Shown here piece by piece: positions 34,583 through 46,533 of a DNA stretch of 64,000 nt; position 1 is the first letter of the stretch; each line of letters opens with the position of its first letter. The notes under the pieces are model-generated. The model saw only the letters and a list, made by a program, of their open reading frames with translations, had not been told where the DNA came from and did not search any database. The stretch is from Heterodera schachtii (taxonomy: Eukaryota; Nematoda; Chromadorea; Rhabditida; Heteroderidae), in assembly GCA_023374025.1 (NCBI GenBank), contig SIJG01000006.1, positions 635,814 through 699,813 on the forward strand. Direction: 5' to 3'. A program made the translations under genes and the position numbers.

Positions 34583-34781
34583 TACCCAAAAATTCAATTC
34601 AATTTTAAAGTGCCTGCCAATTACAGTGGGAATAATGAATTTTTTTTAATATAATTAAATCAAATAAAATTTATTTTCTATTTTCTCCGTCATTTTTACC
34701 TCTGACAGAATTATTGTAAAACATTTTTAATTTTCAATTTTATTCACTATAAAATGCTAAATTTAATAGTTTCCCCATTAG

Positions 34782-36283
34782 TCAACTCCATTCCGTGGCG
34801 TTTTGGACGTGCGCTTTGAGCCCGGCCAAACTTTGACAGTGAAGGGAATTGTCGGGGAGAAGGCGCGCCAATTCAGCGTCAATTTGCACAGTCGGACGGC
34901 CGACTTCAGCGGCAGCGACGTGCCGTTGCGCGTCGCGGCACGCGTCGACCGGGCAAAGGTCGCGCCGTTGGGAGCACCCGCCAAAACAGAAACCAAATAC
35001 CGTATTTCAGTTTTTAAACCCCCTGAAGGGGGGGGGCTCTATTTTAGGGGGGGTGTATTGTAGGAAACACGATAATATTCAGAATACTTTTCTCAAATTT
35101 TCAATTATGTTAGCTCTAGGAAATCGAGAATAATCGAGCGGAATCCGTCGAGAATAATTATTAATTGTCTCCATTTTCATCCGTCCTCTCAGATTGGCCT
35201 CAATTCGATGGTGAACAAAGTGTGGGGGAAGGAACAGCGGAAGGGGCACTCGTTGAAGCCCGGCCAGCCCATAGACTTGCGAATCCGGGCGCATGACAAG
35301 GAATTTCAGGCGGGTGGGTTGCCCATCGGAGGGGGGGGGGGTAAAAATGTAAAAATAAAACATAAAAATTAAACAAATTTAAATATTTATTTATAAAAAT
35401 TAGGGAAAGCAATTGTAATGGTGTCCCACGCTTAACAAGAAGAAAAAGCCTCTTGCAGATCATAATCGACGGCAAAGAGTTCAAACGGTACGCCTACCAA
35501 TCGCCGCTTCAGTCCATCACCCATTTGTCCATTGACGGCGACTTGGCCATACAGCAAATTGTGCCGACTTTTTTTTGAATTTAATTACGTTTTGCCACTT
35601 TAGCATTGGGGCGGGAAAGTTTACGTGAGTTATAATATTGGATTGGATTATGCTTAATTGATTAATTAACCTGAATTTGTCCATTTTAATTCTGATTTTA
35701 AATTGCTTTGAGCCTGTCCCCTATGAAACGGGCCTTCCCCACGGTTTCCCAATTGGCAAATGCCTAAAAATGTCCGGCACTCCGTCGCTGAGAAAGGGCG
35801 GGCGCTTTGAAGTCAATTTGTTGCGCAAAAATGGTCACATTGCGTTGCATTTAAACGCGCGTTTTGACGAAAAAGTCCATTGAAAATATTTTTTTGTGCC
35901 AAAATTTGAATTTTTGCCCCAGGCGGTGGTGCGCAATTCGCTCGAGGCAAATGAATGGCGAAATGAGGAAAGGGAGGGCAAAATGCCATTCGAAAGGGGC
36001 CATTGCTTCGATTTGGTCATCACAAACGAAGCCAATCATTTTGGGGTACGTCGGGATTATAATTTAACTTTTTAATGTCTAATTAAATGATTAATTTAAT
36101 CTCTTTTTCAGATTTTCGTCAATGGGCAACATTTTGCCAATTTTGTGCATCGGTCAAAGCCCGAAGACATTTTTGGCCTGCTAATTCAGGGAGACATCGA
36201 AGTCGGTCAAGCAAAAGCAATTTACTAATTTGTAATTAAAATTCATATAATTAATTTAGCTGACCGGACTGGAAATGGAATGA
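34782..36283 (+). CDS. tandem-repeat galectin (two CRDs), nematode LEC-1 type; 5' exon not found
   Basis: Two galectin carbohydrate-recognition domains linked as in nematode 32-kDa galectins. CRD1: LDVRFEPGQTLTVKGIV, FSVNLHSRTADFSGSDVPLR (exon 34782-34957), NSMVNKVWGKEQRKG (from about 35194), IIIDGKEFKRYAYQSPLQSI (from 35459). Linker HWGGKVYPVPYETGLPHGFP. CRD2: FEVNLLRKNGHIALHLNARF, RNSLEANEWRNEEREG (about 35920-35990), IFVNGQHFANFVHR, ending LTGLEME. CRD2 has the full sugar-binding set (HLNAR, N, W, EER). In CRD1 the usual His of H-x-N-x-R is Arg (LRVAAR) and the Asn is Ala. All junctions are in phase. The first exon begins after CCCCATTAG without a start codon, so an upstream exon is missing, perhaps beyond the MITE. 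Confidence 0.9.
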
Positions 36284-37100
36284 CGTGACCTAATTGCCAT
36301 CATTAAGAAAAAAAACTTGGCCAAAATAAATTGGGAAATATATTCATTAAATTAATGACCACAATTTGTTGACATATCTTTTAATCATATTAATTGGCAA
36401 AATACTCGCCTAATTTTCATACACTTTGTAACTATTTAATTTTTCTTTTGAATTAATTCGGGATGGGATTTCCCAATTTCGGAATAATTTATTCAAATTT
36501 TTAATTACAGTAAAAATTAATGGGTGAACAAATGGAATGAAAGTGCACTTTAAAATTCAGAAATTATGCAAAATATTATCGCAAGTGGAAATTGGGCAAC
36601 TTCTGAACAAATTGGCAAAGTGTGAATGGGCACGGCAAGAACAAAAAAAGAAAGGAAAGGTCCGTTTCTTAAATGAATTAAGAAAAGTGTTACATATAAA
36701 ATCCGGATAAATGTCAGAGATTTGCCTTGGGAAAAATGAATGTTTTCAGCAGAGTTCGAATCACTCAAAAAACAAAGCAAAAAATGAATTTGAATTGACA
36801 AAAATTGTAATTTTTTTGGAGTTGAACTCTGACAAAATATAAAAAAGTAATGACAAATAAAAATGAGCAATTAATGGCCAAATGAACAAAATAAAAAAGA
36901 CAATGGCATCGTTTTGCTGAATGAGTCAGTGACAAATGTTTTGGCTTGGTTTGTTTATTTTTGTGACTTTTTCTTGGCACGGTCATTTTTGTTTTCATTG
37001 AATTAGGCACTTTTTGTTGCTGCCGGCGCTGCTCCGACGCTTTGCTTTTGACGCCATTCGATTGGGCCCATTTTTCTTGGCCTAAATTTTCAGTTTAAGC
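36284..37100. other. AT-rich spacer with no recognised gene
   Basis: Follows the galectin stop. Nothing beyond AT-rich sequence and short random frames was seen. A short GC-richer stretch near 37020-37060 (GCTGCCGGCGCTGCTCCGAC) is of unknown meaning. Confidence 0.35.
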
Positions 37101-37557
37101 CAGGGACGGTCCCAGGATTTCGGTTTGGGGGGGGGGGTACTTCCCCCCCGGGCGACGACCTTTTTTTTCACTCCGCTTTTTTTGCGGCGGTTTTCCAGAA
37201 AACTTTTGGGGAACAAGGGGTCCGGCGGTGCCGATAGGCGCCGCCGGGAAAATTTTTGCATTTTTAATGCAATTTGTTAACGAATTTTGCACAAAAAGTG
37301 ACGAATTTCGCGATTTTGAGCCATTTTTAGGAGATTTTCGTCAAAAAATGTCCATTTTTTGAAAATTTATTGAAATTTTTTGGAGAATTTGGGTAAGAGG
37401 CCAGGTCTGGGGGGGGGGGGGGGTACCAGCAAGGAAAACCTAAAATTTTCAGCAAAAGTACTATTTTTTCCTTAAAAATTTCGGGTGCGGAGGGGCCTTG
37501 GGGGGGGGGGGGGGGTACGTACCCCGCGTACCCCCCCCCCCCCTGGGACCGTCCCTG
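37101..37557. mobile_element. 457-bp hAT-type MITE
   Basis: The ends CAGGGACGGTCCCAGG and CCTGGGACCGTCCCTG are inverted and flanked by an exact 8-bp duplication GTTTAAGC (37093-37100, 37558-37565). The interior has four G/C homopolymer runs and a CCGGCGGTGCCGATAGGCGC palindrome shared with sequences at 23.3, 24.2 and 25.6 kb. No coding capacity. Confidence 0.9.
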
Positions 37558-37796
37558 GTTTAAGCACAAAGTCTGAAGAAGCTAAAATATGCAAATTGAT
37601 TGGTTGGCGGATTTGGACGCATAAAATGCCATTGGACATATAAAGTGCAATTGAACCAAGAACTCTTTTGTAATGCAATAAACAAAACATTCCGACCCCA
37701 CAGCTTCTGCTGCTGGTGTCCCCCCAACCAAAACCCCCAAAAAAATTCTCAAAATTCCCAAATCTCCGCCGTCCGTCCCCCCCCCCCCCCCCCTTC

Positions 37797-39099
37797 GGTT
37801 TGCCTCGGAGGTTGCGCTGTCTTCGCTCGGAAAAGTGTTCACAATGCGCACAAGTTCGTGGAACGCGGCGTCCACATTCACCGGCGGATCTTTCGCCGAC
37901 GTTTCGATGTACGGCACGCCCAACTCGGCGGCCAATTGCCGGCCCTGCTGTTCACTGACTGAAAATTTGGGGGAATTGCCAAAACAAAATTAGGCATTTG
38001 GAAAAAGCAAATCAAAAAGCGGCAAATGCAAAATTTGGTTACCTTTCCTCTGGTTGATCAGGTCAACCTAAAGAAACAAAAGGCATTTGGTTTTAGTCTA
38101 TTAGCTTTTTTATACTAATTACGACTAATTAGTCCCCCTCCCTTTTTAATTACCCTTTCCCTCTGTCATTTTCTCTTTTAATTTCCCTTCTCTGCTCACT
38201 TTGTTGCCCACCAACAGCACCGGATATTCGCTGGTGTCCTTCACCCGCAACACTTGCTGGTACAATTTGCGCGCCTCCTGAAAAAACGGAAAATTTAGCA
38301 AAAAAAAAAATAAATGAAAAAAAAATCATTTTGGCAATTTTATTTCCATAAATCCGCCAATTTTGATGCAAAAAAAAGAAAAGAGAATGCCTGAAAACTT
38401 TGCTCGTCCGTCACCGAATACACCAACAAAAAGCCGCGCCCATTGCGCATGTATCTGAAAATATTTAAAATTTATGAAAAAAAATAAAATTGGATTTAAA
38501 ATTCAGAAATAAAACGCAAAAACGCACTGTTCTCGCATTGCGGAAAACTCCTCCTGTCCAGCAGTGTCAAGCACTTCAATTAAATTAAATTCGAATGAAT
38601 AAAGCAATTATATTGAAATGGCTTTTCAACTGACCGTCGAGAATGACCCATTGGCCATCAATTTCGCAATGTTGAATGTACTGATCCTCAATGGTCGGGT
38701 CGTAATAATCCACAAATTGCTTCTGAAATGGAGAAACGAATTGAACGATTTTGCGAGGGATTTTTACAATTTTTAATGAAAATTTTATAGGAAAATTTGG
38801 TATTATTAGACCAAAAAAGGTGACAAAAAGGACGAAAAATTGTGTAAAATCGGCCTGACAATGGCCAATTTGTCTCTCCGTCCGTTTGTCCGTCCTATGC
38901 CCCCACCTGCCTGGAAGAATTGAATAGTCAGCGACGATTTGCCAACACCGCCCTCGCCAATCACAACAAGCCTAAAGGAGAATAGGGTGGGACGGCAATT
39001 GGCTTGGTGCCATTGAATTGGTTCGTTTGTTTATTACTTGTAAGTGGGAAGTTGCTGGTCTTGGTCAGTGCCGGGCGGACGCTTCGCGCCACTGGCCAT
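37797..39099 (-). CDS. M-Ras/R-Ras-type small GTPase
   Basis: Plasma-membrane Ras-family switch. The start is at 39099 ([15 protein letters not shown]). Eight short exons follow: P-loop [14 protein letters not shown] (about 38970-38910), switch [17 protein letters not shown] (38720-38634), [14 protein letters not shown] (38575-38528), [20 protein letters not shown] (38456-38392), [20 protein letters not shown] (38280-38200), [10 protein letters not shown], then IPY-like [20 protein letters not shown] (37958 to about 37800). The switch II and ETSAKDPP segments are closest to M-Ras. Introns mostly follow AAG/CAG donors. A C-terminal CaaX prenylation box was not found: the last frame runs into a G/C-rich stretch, so the final exon is unresolved. 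Confidence 0.9.
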
Positions 39100-39870
39100 T
39101 ATTTGTCAAGAACAGAGTTATGATAAGTGAATGATAAGTATTTAAAAAGGCCTTAAATTAGAAAAGAATGCCCATTAAGATTAATTATTTAATTAAACAA
39201 ATATTTGGCATTAGCTAGCAATTAATTGCCGGCTGCTGTTGGCAATATGTTTATTGAAAAATTCGAATAATTAATTTAATTTATTTTGATTTAATTAATT
39301 CTAAAAATGTTCTGACCGCAGACAAAAAGTTATTAAACGAATTTTAGCTTAAATAAAGTCATAAAAAGAGAATCTTTTGCCTTTTTGGTCATTTTTTTCA
39401 CTCTTTTTAATCCAAAATAATCCAATTAAATTATCCAAATAAATTTTAAATTTGATCAGTAATATCCCACCAAATCTTGAAATTTTTGTTTTCATTTTAC
39501 GAACATTTGAATCACATTAAAATAAATAAATAACCCTTAAAAATACTGTAAATTCAAAATTGGCTCTCGATTAGGTTAATAAAGTGTGTGTGTGTGTGTG
39601 TGGGGGTGAGCATTTGTTTGCTGCTGACATTGATCCGTCGCCTCTGATCACCGTCCGTCCGCAATGCCTTCCCCCCCCCCCCCCCCCATTTTCCTCCTCC
39701 GTTCACCGCCCACCAAAACAATCGCCGTTTTCGCTTCACTGACTCACCCATTGCTCCTCTGTTGGTGGTCAGCAGTCAGCGAATGTTCTGTGGCGGTGAT
39801 TAACTGATCAGAGCCGAGTGAATGAGTCATTATTCTCCCATAAATCGGGGGGAGAGAATTCTCTGACAAA

Positions 39871-39909
39871 TGAGAGAGAGAAAGAGAGAGAGAGAGAGAC
39901 AGAGAGAGC

Positions 39910-40006
<97 letters not shown>
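39871..40006. repeat. GA microsatellite
   Basis: About 135 bp of almost pure GAGA repeat interrupted by a few A, C or GG changes. It is followed by TCTCTCTC, so the end can fold back on the repeat. Confidence 0.95.
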
Positions 40007-40008
<2 letters not shown>

Positions 40009-40204
40009 TCTCTCTTCAGCAGCGTATCAATTAACAAATTCATTTAAAAGTATTATGAAAAAATACAATTTCAATTGAAAATTGCGAGTTCCGACTAGAG
40101 ATACGATTAAAACGTAAAATTTATTAAAAAAGTAAAAAAATCAGGCCTAATCAGTATTTAGATAAATAATTAATAAAATCAAAAATTCTTGTCAAAAAAA
40201 ATAA

Positions 40205-40330
40205 TTAATTTTGAAGATGAATTTTTGAGAAATTTTTCATTTCTCAGGGGTGCATTTTTGAAAATTTTCGAGTTGATTGTTAGGGGTGTATTTTCGTTTT
40301 ATTGCATTTTTGTTAATAAATCTTAGGAAA
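40205..40330. repeat. dispersed AT-rich repeat, copy 1
   Basis: Contains GATGAATTTTTGAGAAATTT, GAAAATTTTCGAGTTGATTG and TTTTCGTTTTATTGCATTTT. It matches 47163-47295 with about 80% identity by eye. Origin unknown, probably an old transposon. Confidence 0.6.
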
Positions 40331-41936
40331 AACGCCAAAATAATTGAAAATAGTTTTTTCAATTTTTTTAGATTTTTAGGTGCTAAAAATAAAAAATTAG
40401 AAAATAGTTGCTAATAACTCGAAAAGTAGCTTAACAACCACCAATTCGTGCATTTCAACCATAGGGAGTTCAGGAAAAAAATTGTTAAAAACCTAAAAAA
40501 TCGTATCCCTAATTCCGATATAATTTGGTTTTCGACAAAAATACAGAAATCTCGGCACACGTTAGATTTTGATTAAATCTCTTTAGGAGCTCTTCTATTT
40601 AAAAAAGAAAAATTAATTTTAAATTTTATTTGAAATGATGGAATGTCCCACGACTTTTGTGCTTTCTCCGTCACATGCCAACCTTTTAATATTACAATAC
40701 AATGAGAGAGACGCGGCAAAATGAGCGAAGTTTCCCCACCCAAATTCCTTGCTCAAATCTTTAGTCTTTCAAAAAGTATTCATTCGACCTTCATCAGTGA
40801 ATGGGAAGAATTTTTCCGAAAAACCGTCGTTTTTTGACACAATTTTGAAATGGGACAAATGAAATGATTGGTGATAAATGCATCTTTTAAAATTAATTAC
40901 TCTCATCAATCACAGCAATTAATTACCACGAGTAAGAATGTGCAAAAAGGTCGCGGTTGATTAGCACCATAAAATTTGAATTTTTAATTGGCCAATTTGG
41001 CCGTAGATTTCATCTGCCATTACTTTTTCGTTTTTTTTCTCTCCTAATTGGGTGCGCCAAAACTGGTCATCCAAACACAACACACAGACTTTTGAGGAGT
41101 GATCAGTCGCGCCAAAAAAACGGACTGATCGCAACAATTTGGGAGGGAAAACGGCGACAGGGAAATGTAGTCAAAAGAATGACGTTTTGATTAGTAAATA
41201 ATGATAAATGATGGTGATTATGATGATGGAGCGTAATTACATATGCTCAACAAATAAAAATTAAAAAAGGATAATAATTTTTATCCTTTATCCCCCCACT
41301 GATCTTTCGCTGTTTGCCGTTTTGTCCGTCTGTCCGTCCGTCGACTGAACACCGCCGCCAAAGCGTTGAGAAGAGATGATAAAACAGCCAGAAGAAGCAG
41401 AAGCAGGCGAATGAAGCAGATCCGGGCTTCATCCCCCCGGGGAGGGCTGCCGGCAAAAAAGGAGGGCGGTTTATCCGAGCAGCAGGAAATTGGGTTACAT
41501 ATGCGGAAACAGCCGACCAAACGAACCAAACGGCGGATGGGGCACATTTTGGCGGTGTATTTGCTGATCGGTCGCTTCGTCATCGGTCGGTCGACGACAC
41601 TTTGGCTCACCCCAATATTTAAGGCAGAAGCAAACGGGCACAAAACGTACACTCATAATAATACACAATACACAATTTGATCACTCACTGATCCAATGGT
41701 TCTCTCCTTTCTGTGTGATCAGAAGACCTTTTGATCATGATGCAATACTTAACTTTTTTTTTTCGCGAAAGCATTTGAACACCGCTTAAGCTATTATAGT
41801 TTTTCATCCAGTCAATTATCAGTCACATTTTAATAAATTCACTTTGATCATTTTGCTCAAATATTCGATCACTTGATCTGTTTTGCCTTTCATGATTGCT
41901 TCTCATGCTCATTTTGATTCATTGCTTTTTCAGAGA

Positions 41937-44867
41937 ATGTCCGTTAACAAAGCAACGGTCGGTGCCATTGCTCTGTCCGGCTCCACCCTGTTGGTGTGCC
42001 TGTTTGGCATTGCGTCCATTTACAGTGACATTCAAGCCATTTGGAACGAGTTGGACATGGAGGTTGGTCCGCAGCAACAGATGATCAAGCCACCTTTAAA
42101 ATGACCATCATTAAGATGGACCAGTTCAAAATGCAAGCGGACGACCTGTGGAAGGACATGCTGAAGATGGGTGCCGGGACGGCCGCGAATCGGGCACGTC
42201 GCGAGGCGTATGGGGGCTATCAGGTGAGATACCCAAAAAATTGAACTTTATCGTTCTGGAGACTCGAGAATCTTGAATAAACAAAAGTGAGTACAGGTAT
42301 AAGGGTGCAGTGACAAAAGATCCACGGGCAAAAGACCCACAGACAAAGGGTCTACAAAAAATATTAAAAAAAAATGGTAAAAGATTTTAAAATTGAACGC
42401 ATCCCAATTTTGGCATTTTAAGGCTTCCGGCAGCCAACCACAACCATCCCCCGGCGCCTTGTCTTCGCCGCAAGGCGTCGAAGTGCCGCCCGCCGTTATG
42501 CCGGGATTCGCCCCGGGCGTATCGCCTTCGGTCAACAGCGTGTTCTCGCCCACTGCTGGCATCAACAATGTGTTCTCCCCGTTCGCCCCGACTGGCAGCA
42601 ACAGCATCAACAACGGGCTGCCAATGCCTTTGGGCCAGTCACCAGACGGGCCCAACGGCGGTGGCACTTTCCCTGGCGGCCTCATCACCCCGGCCGGCTC
42701 AGGCCCAGGATGCAGTAGGATTTTGGATTTTTGAATACAAATTGGCAGACCGGCGAAAGTGAAAAGAAAGGAAAAGCCTAGAAAAGCCATGGGAACTGCC
42801 ATTCAATTCTTTTCTTAAAATGGTTCGGTGTGCTTCGATCCCTCACTCTTTCGTCGCCCCTCCCACAGTTTTTATTGCCCACTAAATGCCCCCTTTTGGT
42901 CATTGTTTTTGCACAACTTCGAATCACCAAAATTGACATTTTGTTGGCACTTTCTTGACTTGCTTTTCTCAGAGTGCAAGTCGCGAAACACGTGCCCTGC
43001 GGGTCCCGCTGGTCCGCCCGGCGACATTGGACCCTCGGGCGTGCCCGGCATCCCGGGAAAAGACGGCATTCCCGGACAGGCGGCCGAAGACTCGCAAAAC
43101 GCACCGCTCAAGGGCTGCTTCGTAAGTGCCAACGCGGGAGGGAAAAAATAAATGTTCATTTTTACGCATGGTTCAGAATTGTCCCGCCGGGCCCACCGGA
43201 ACGCCAGGCACCGCCGGAAGGCCCGGCATTCGCGGAATGTGAGCAATACAAATTCATAAAAAGGGCATAATTACACAGTGTGTCAACAAAATGCCGAGCA
43301 AAATCTGAGCGACATAAGTTAAACAAATTGTTAACTAAGAACTGCCAAAGTTCGGCAAAAAAAAAACAAACTAAATTCCTATTTTGTCTATAAATATTTT
43401 AAAATATTTTATTTATTAATGTAACAATTTGATTGATATGCTTTTTTCTTGAGTTGGCCTTTTTGTTGGGCCAATTATTTGTCCGCCCGTTTAATTCAAT
43501 TTAATTTTATTTTAGGCGTGGTCCTAAGGGTTACCCTGGCCAACCCGGGCGTGACGGAGGTGATTTTCGGCATTTTTGTGTTTTAAACTCAATCACCGTC
43601 CATAATTAAGTGCCCGGCCTGCCCGGCGAGCAAGGCCAAGTGGGAGAGAATGGATTGGACGGACGGTTGGGACCCACCGGATTCAAAGGCAAAGACGAGG
43701 AGAAGCAATTGGGACGCAAAGGGCCGAAAGGAGCGCCCGGAGAACAGGTGAAGGAAGAAGAGCCGAGGGCGGAAAAGGCGTTTTGGCAAGGGAAGGATTT
43801 GTGGGATTTCGGCATTTTCATTGGATGGGGGGGGGGACCTTAAGCCAACTCGAAGGCAATTGGGGCAAGAAGAAACCGCCAAATGCGAGAAAGCCGCAAT
43901 TGATTGGGGCAGAATGCCAAGGGTCCCGCTTTTAGGGTTTTATTGGCAAATTTTTGTGAAGCCAAGAGGAAGCGGCTTGTTGCAAAAAATGGGATAAAGA
44001 AGGACATGGGAGAACCTCCAAAGGGAGCGCCCGTAGTTCAGTCGTGTTAGAGCATTCCATGTGGAAAGGCCGTGGGTTCGAGTCCCACCGGGGGGCTAAC
44101 CTTTTATGTTCTAATTTTATCTTGGCACCCAATCAGACTTGGAAACTCTGTTAAACCCATATATTTTTAAGGGCATTGAGGGCCCGCGTGGTGCCTCCGG
44201 CAACGTCGGCCCGGCTGGCCCGCCCGGCTTGCCCGGCCCCATGGGGGCGGCCGGATACCAAGGCACGCCGGGAAACGAGGGCGAGGAGGGGCGCGAGGGC
44301 GCCCAGGGACGGACGGGGCCCGATGCCGCATACTGGTAAGCCTATTTTGGCTGGCACATGGCTTTTCGTGCCATCTTTTGGGTCAAATTCAAATTTGCAG
44401 CCCCTGCCCAAACCGGTACGGCCACGGCGGTGGTGGTGGCGGCGGCGTTCATGGTCGCTCAGGTAAAACGCCCGAAGAATCTGATCAAAATTATCCCGAC
44501 GATCAGAGATCAGCATGGGTTAGGATATTATCTGACCAGATCAATTTGACTAGAACACAGCTTAAACGCGGATTAGCGTCGTTCTTTTATGGTTTGATCA
44601 GTTGTTATCCCGATCATTTGGGAAGTTAATGATGCCCTGATCAGATGCCCACACTTAAATGATTAAATGAGGGCGGCAGTTATTTTCTGGGTTATCAGTT
44701 GAAACATCAATTGGGCATTATCAGATGTTTCGGAAAGTGTCCCGAGAATCGGCTCCCCAGCTTCAAGCTATTTTAATCAATTCGCATTTTAATTGTTTTA
44801 ATTTTAATTCGTTTTTAAAGCTGGCGGCAACGCTGGCGATCGCTTCCACCAAAGGCGCCGAAAGTGA
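41937..44867 (+). CDS. cuticle collagen 1
   Basis: Secreted collagen of the nematode cuticle. ATG follows TTTTTCAGAGA, a likely trans-splice acceptor. The N-terminal cuticle-collagen domain is [20 protein letters not shown] (signal anchor) plus [20 protein letters not shown] and a furin-like NRARRE. A Pro/Ser/Asn-rich stretch (exon 42422-42713) precedes the cysteines ([15 protein letters not shown]). Gly-X-Y blocks follow: [72 protein letters not shown], then [20 protein letters not shown] (44171-44336). The C-terminal cysteines are [12 protein letters not shown], ending [15 protein letters not shown]. Phases agree at every junction. A tRNA-like sequence lies in an intron (43748-44170). It shares its structure with collagen 2, 1.7 kb downstream, so the pair arose by tandem duplication. 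Confidence 0.95.
44028..44096 (+). pseudogene. tRNA-like sequence in a collagen intron
   Basis: GCGCCCGTAGTTCAGTCGTG continues as TTAGAGCATTCCATGTGG and AAAGGCCGTGGGTTCGAGTC, then CCACCGGGGGGC. D arm (GTTC/GAGC), T arm (GTGGG-TTCGAGT-CCCAC) and pol III A and B boxes are excellent. The acceptor stem has mismatches, and the stretch between D and T arms is about 5 nt too short, with the anticodon arm reduced to TTCCATGTGGAA. A tRNA-derived repeat or pseudogene is favoured. Confidence 0.6.
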
Positions 44868-46533
44868 CGCTGAATTTCACTTCGACGGTGGAAGAAGGCG
44901 AAGAAAATAACGGAGAGACGGGGAATGTGACGACGAAAATGACGACATTAGCAAATGATCAAACGAAACGAAAAGTCGGACCGAAAAAGTTGTGATTAAA
45001 AGAGAAAAATAAACGGAGGAAGGAAAAATCGAAAATTATGCACAAAACCGAAGCAATTCGTGGCCATAAAGTGAATGTATTGGCTAATTGTAAGCCGAAT
45101 CACACACTAATTACATTCTTCGGATTGATAGTTTAGGCCTATGTCGGAATGCCGATTTCCGATATTTCCTATTGCGAAATTTTTGATGGCGTTGGCACAT
45201 CTCCCTGGTTTAGGCCTAACGATATTTGATGTGCCATTTTGTTTTTTAGAAAAAAAAGTCTGACATTTTTGTAGCCTCTGACGAGGTCTCCTTTCCCTCA
45301 GAGGTCCATACCAACGCCAAAACCAAAAAAGCAGCAAAATTTGCAACAAAAAAAGATTAAATATTTTTCATGTTTTTAATTCAGTTGCAAGTTCTTTTTT
45401 TTTGGCTCATTCTGCTAAATTACTCAATTTATTCTCCTTTTTGTGATTGAATTTCCCTCTTTTTCGGCTTAGTTCAAAGGGATGATTAAATAAATTAGCC
45501 AAATGTGGGCTTAATTAGCTCAAAGGTGCTGCGGAGGAATGCATCTGCTGTTGATGCACATTGCTCATGTGTGACTCGCTTCAAAAGTGGAACCAAATTA
45601 GCAGAAGGAAACGGGGGACACACTTTTTGTGGGGGGGGGGACGGCTTAAACCCCCCAATTATGATCGAAGATGGACAACTATTAGCCACTGATCAGATGG
45701 GAAATGACATGACAACCACCCCAATTATATGGTCAATGGCTCTTAAAAGGGAATTATCAGCAAAAATTGGCAAGTAATTAAAAAATGTAAAAGGGAAAAC
45801 AAAGGGAAACAATCAAACAAACAAACTATAACCTACTAATTAGTGGATGAAGAGCGGCTTATCCGCCACATCAAAAAGAAAAGTTTCGGGCAATAAAAAA
45901 TAATTTGCAATTATTTTTTTCGACTTTTTACAAAAAAAATCGGTTCCATTCAAAAAACAGAGATGGAAAAGGCATTTCTCTGTTTGTTTTTTGTCAAAAA
46001 AAAGGAAAAGCAAACGCGAAGAGCCGACAAATGAGATGAAATGTCTGATCGGATCAGCAGGATCACTGATCAAAAGTTGGCGACCTTTTGCTGTTCAGTG
46101 GCGATGTTCGTCTTCCCTTTGGCTTATTCCTTCGGCTTTTCCCTTTCCATCGGTTGTCCCCCTTAAAAGTTTAGCAGCACCAGCAGCAGGACCCCCCCCC
46201 CCCCCCGCCCCCCATTTTCGCTTCAATCGGTTGGCAGATTATTAACGCCCGATAAGCCCCGCCCCGTGCGCCGCCGCCGAATGATTAAGCGACTGATTAA
46301 TCGCATAAATCAAAGCGACGACAAATGCCCTCGTTGTTGCGGAATCCGTGCTGCTTGCTGCTGATGGGAATGACACGAAGCTGCTTTTCTTCGCCTATTT
46401 AAATGCTGTCGCCCTGGGGAATTAATCTCACAATCAGTAAACAAATGCATTTTTTTCAATTTCCATTAATTTTTCATTCCCCCTGAGGGTTATCGGCTTA
46501 AATAATTTTTTGTTTTTTGGGTAAATTTTTGCA
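44868..46533. other. spacer between the two collagen genes
   Basis: Presumed 3' region of collagen 1 and promoter of collagen 2. It contains G and C runs (45632-45641, 46191-46206), and a Cys/Gly-containing open frame at 45505-45777 that I do not trust. No further gene was recognised. Confidence 0.4.

Larger units (their letters stand above)
39100..41936. other. 2.8-kb intergenic region between M-Ras and collagen 1
   Basis: Probably holds promoters for both divergent genes. It contains a GT microsatellite (39585-39602), a C run (39670-39687), a GA microsatellite (39871-40006) and a dispersed AT-rich repeat (40205-40330). Hydrophobic frames on both strands at 41250-41680 have no supported start or splice structure. 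Nothing else was recognised. Confidence 0.45.

Noticed and set aside
41247..41680. Hydrophobic, signal-peptide-like frames upstream of collagen 1
   Set aside because: Competing frames on both strands look similar, none has a supported start or intron, and the position suits a collagen promoter.
42248..43246. Gly/Pro-rich frames antisense to the collagens
   Set aside because: They mirror the Gly-X-Y codons of the plus-strand collagen exons, whose splice phases and cysteine motifs are consistent.
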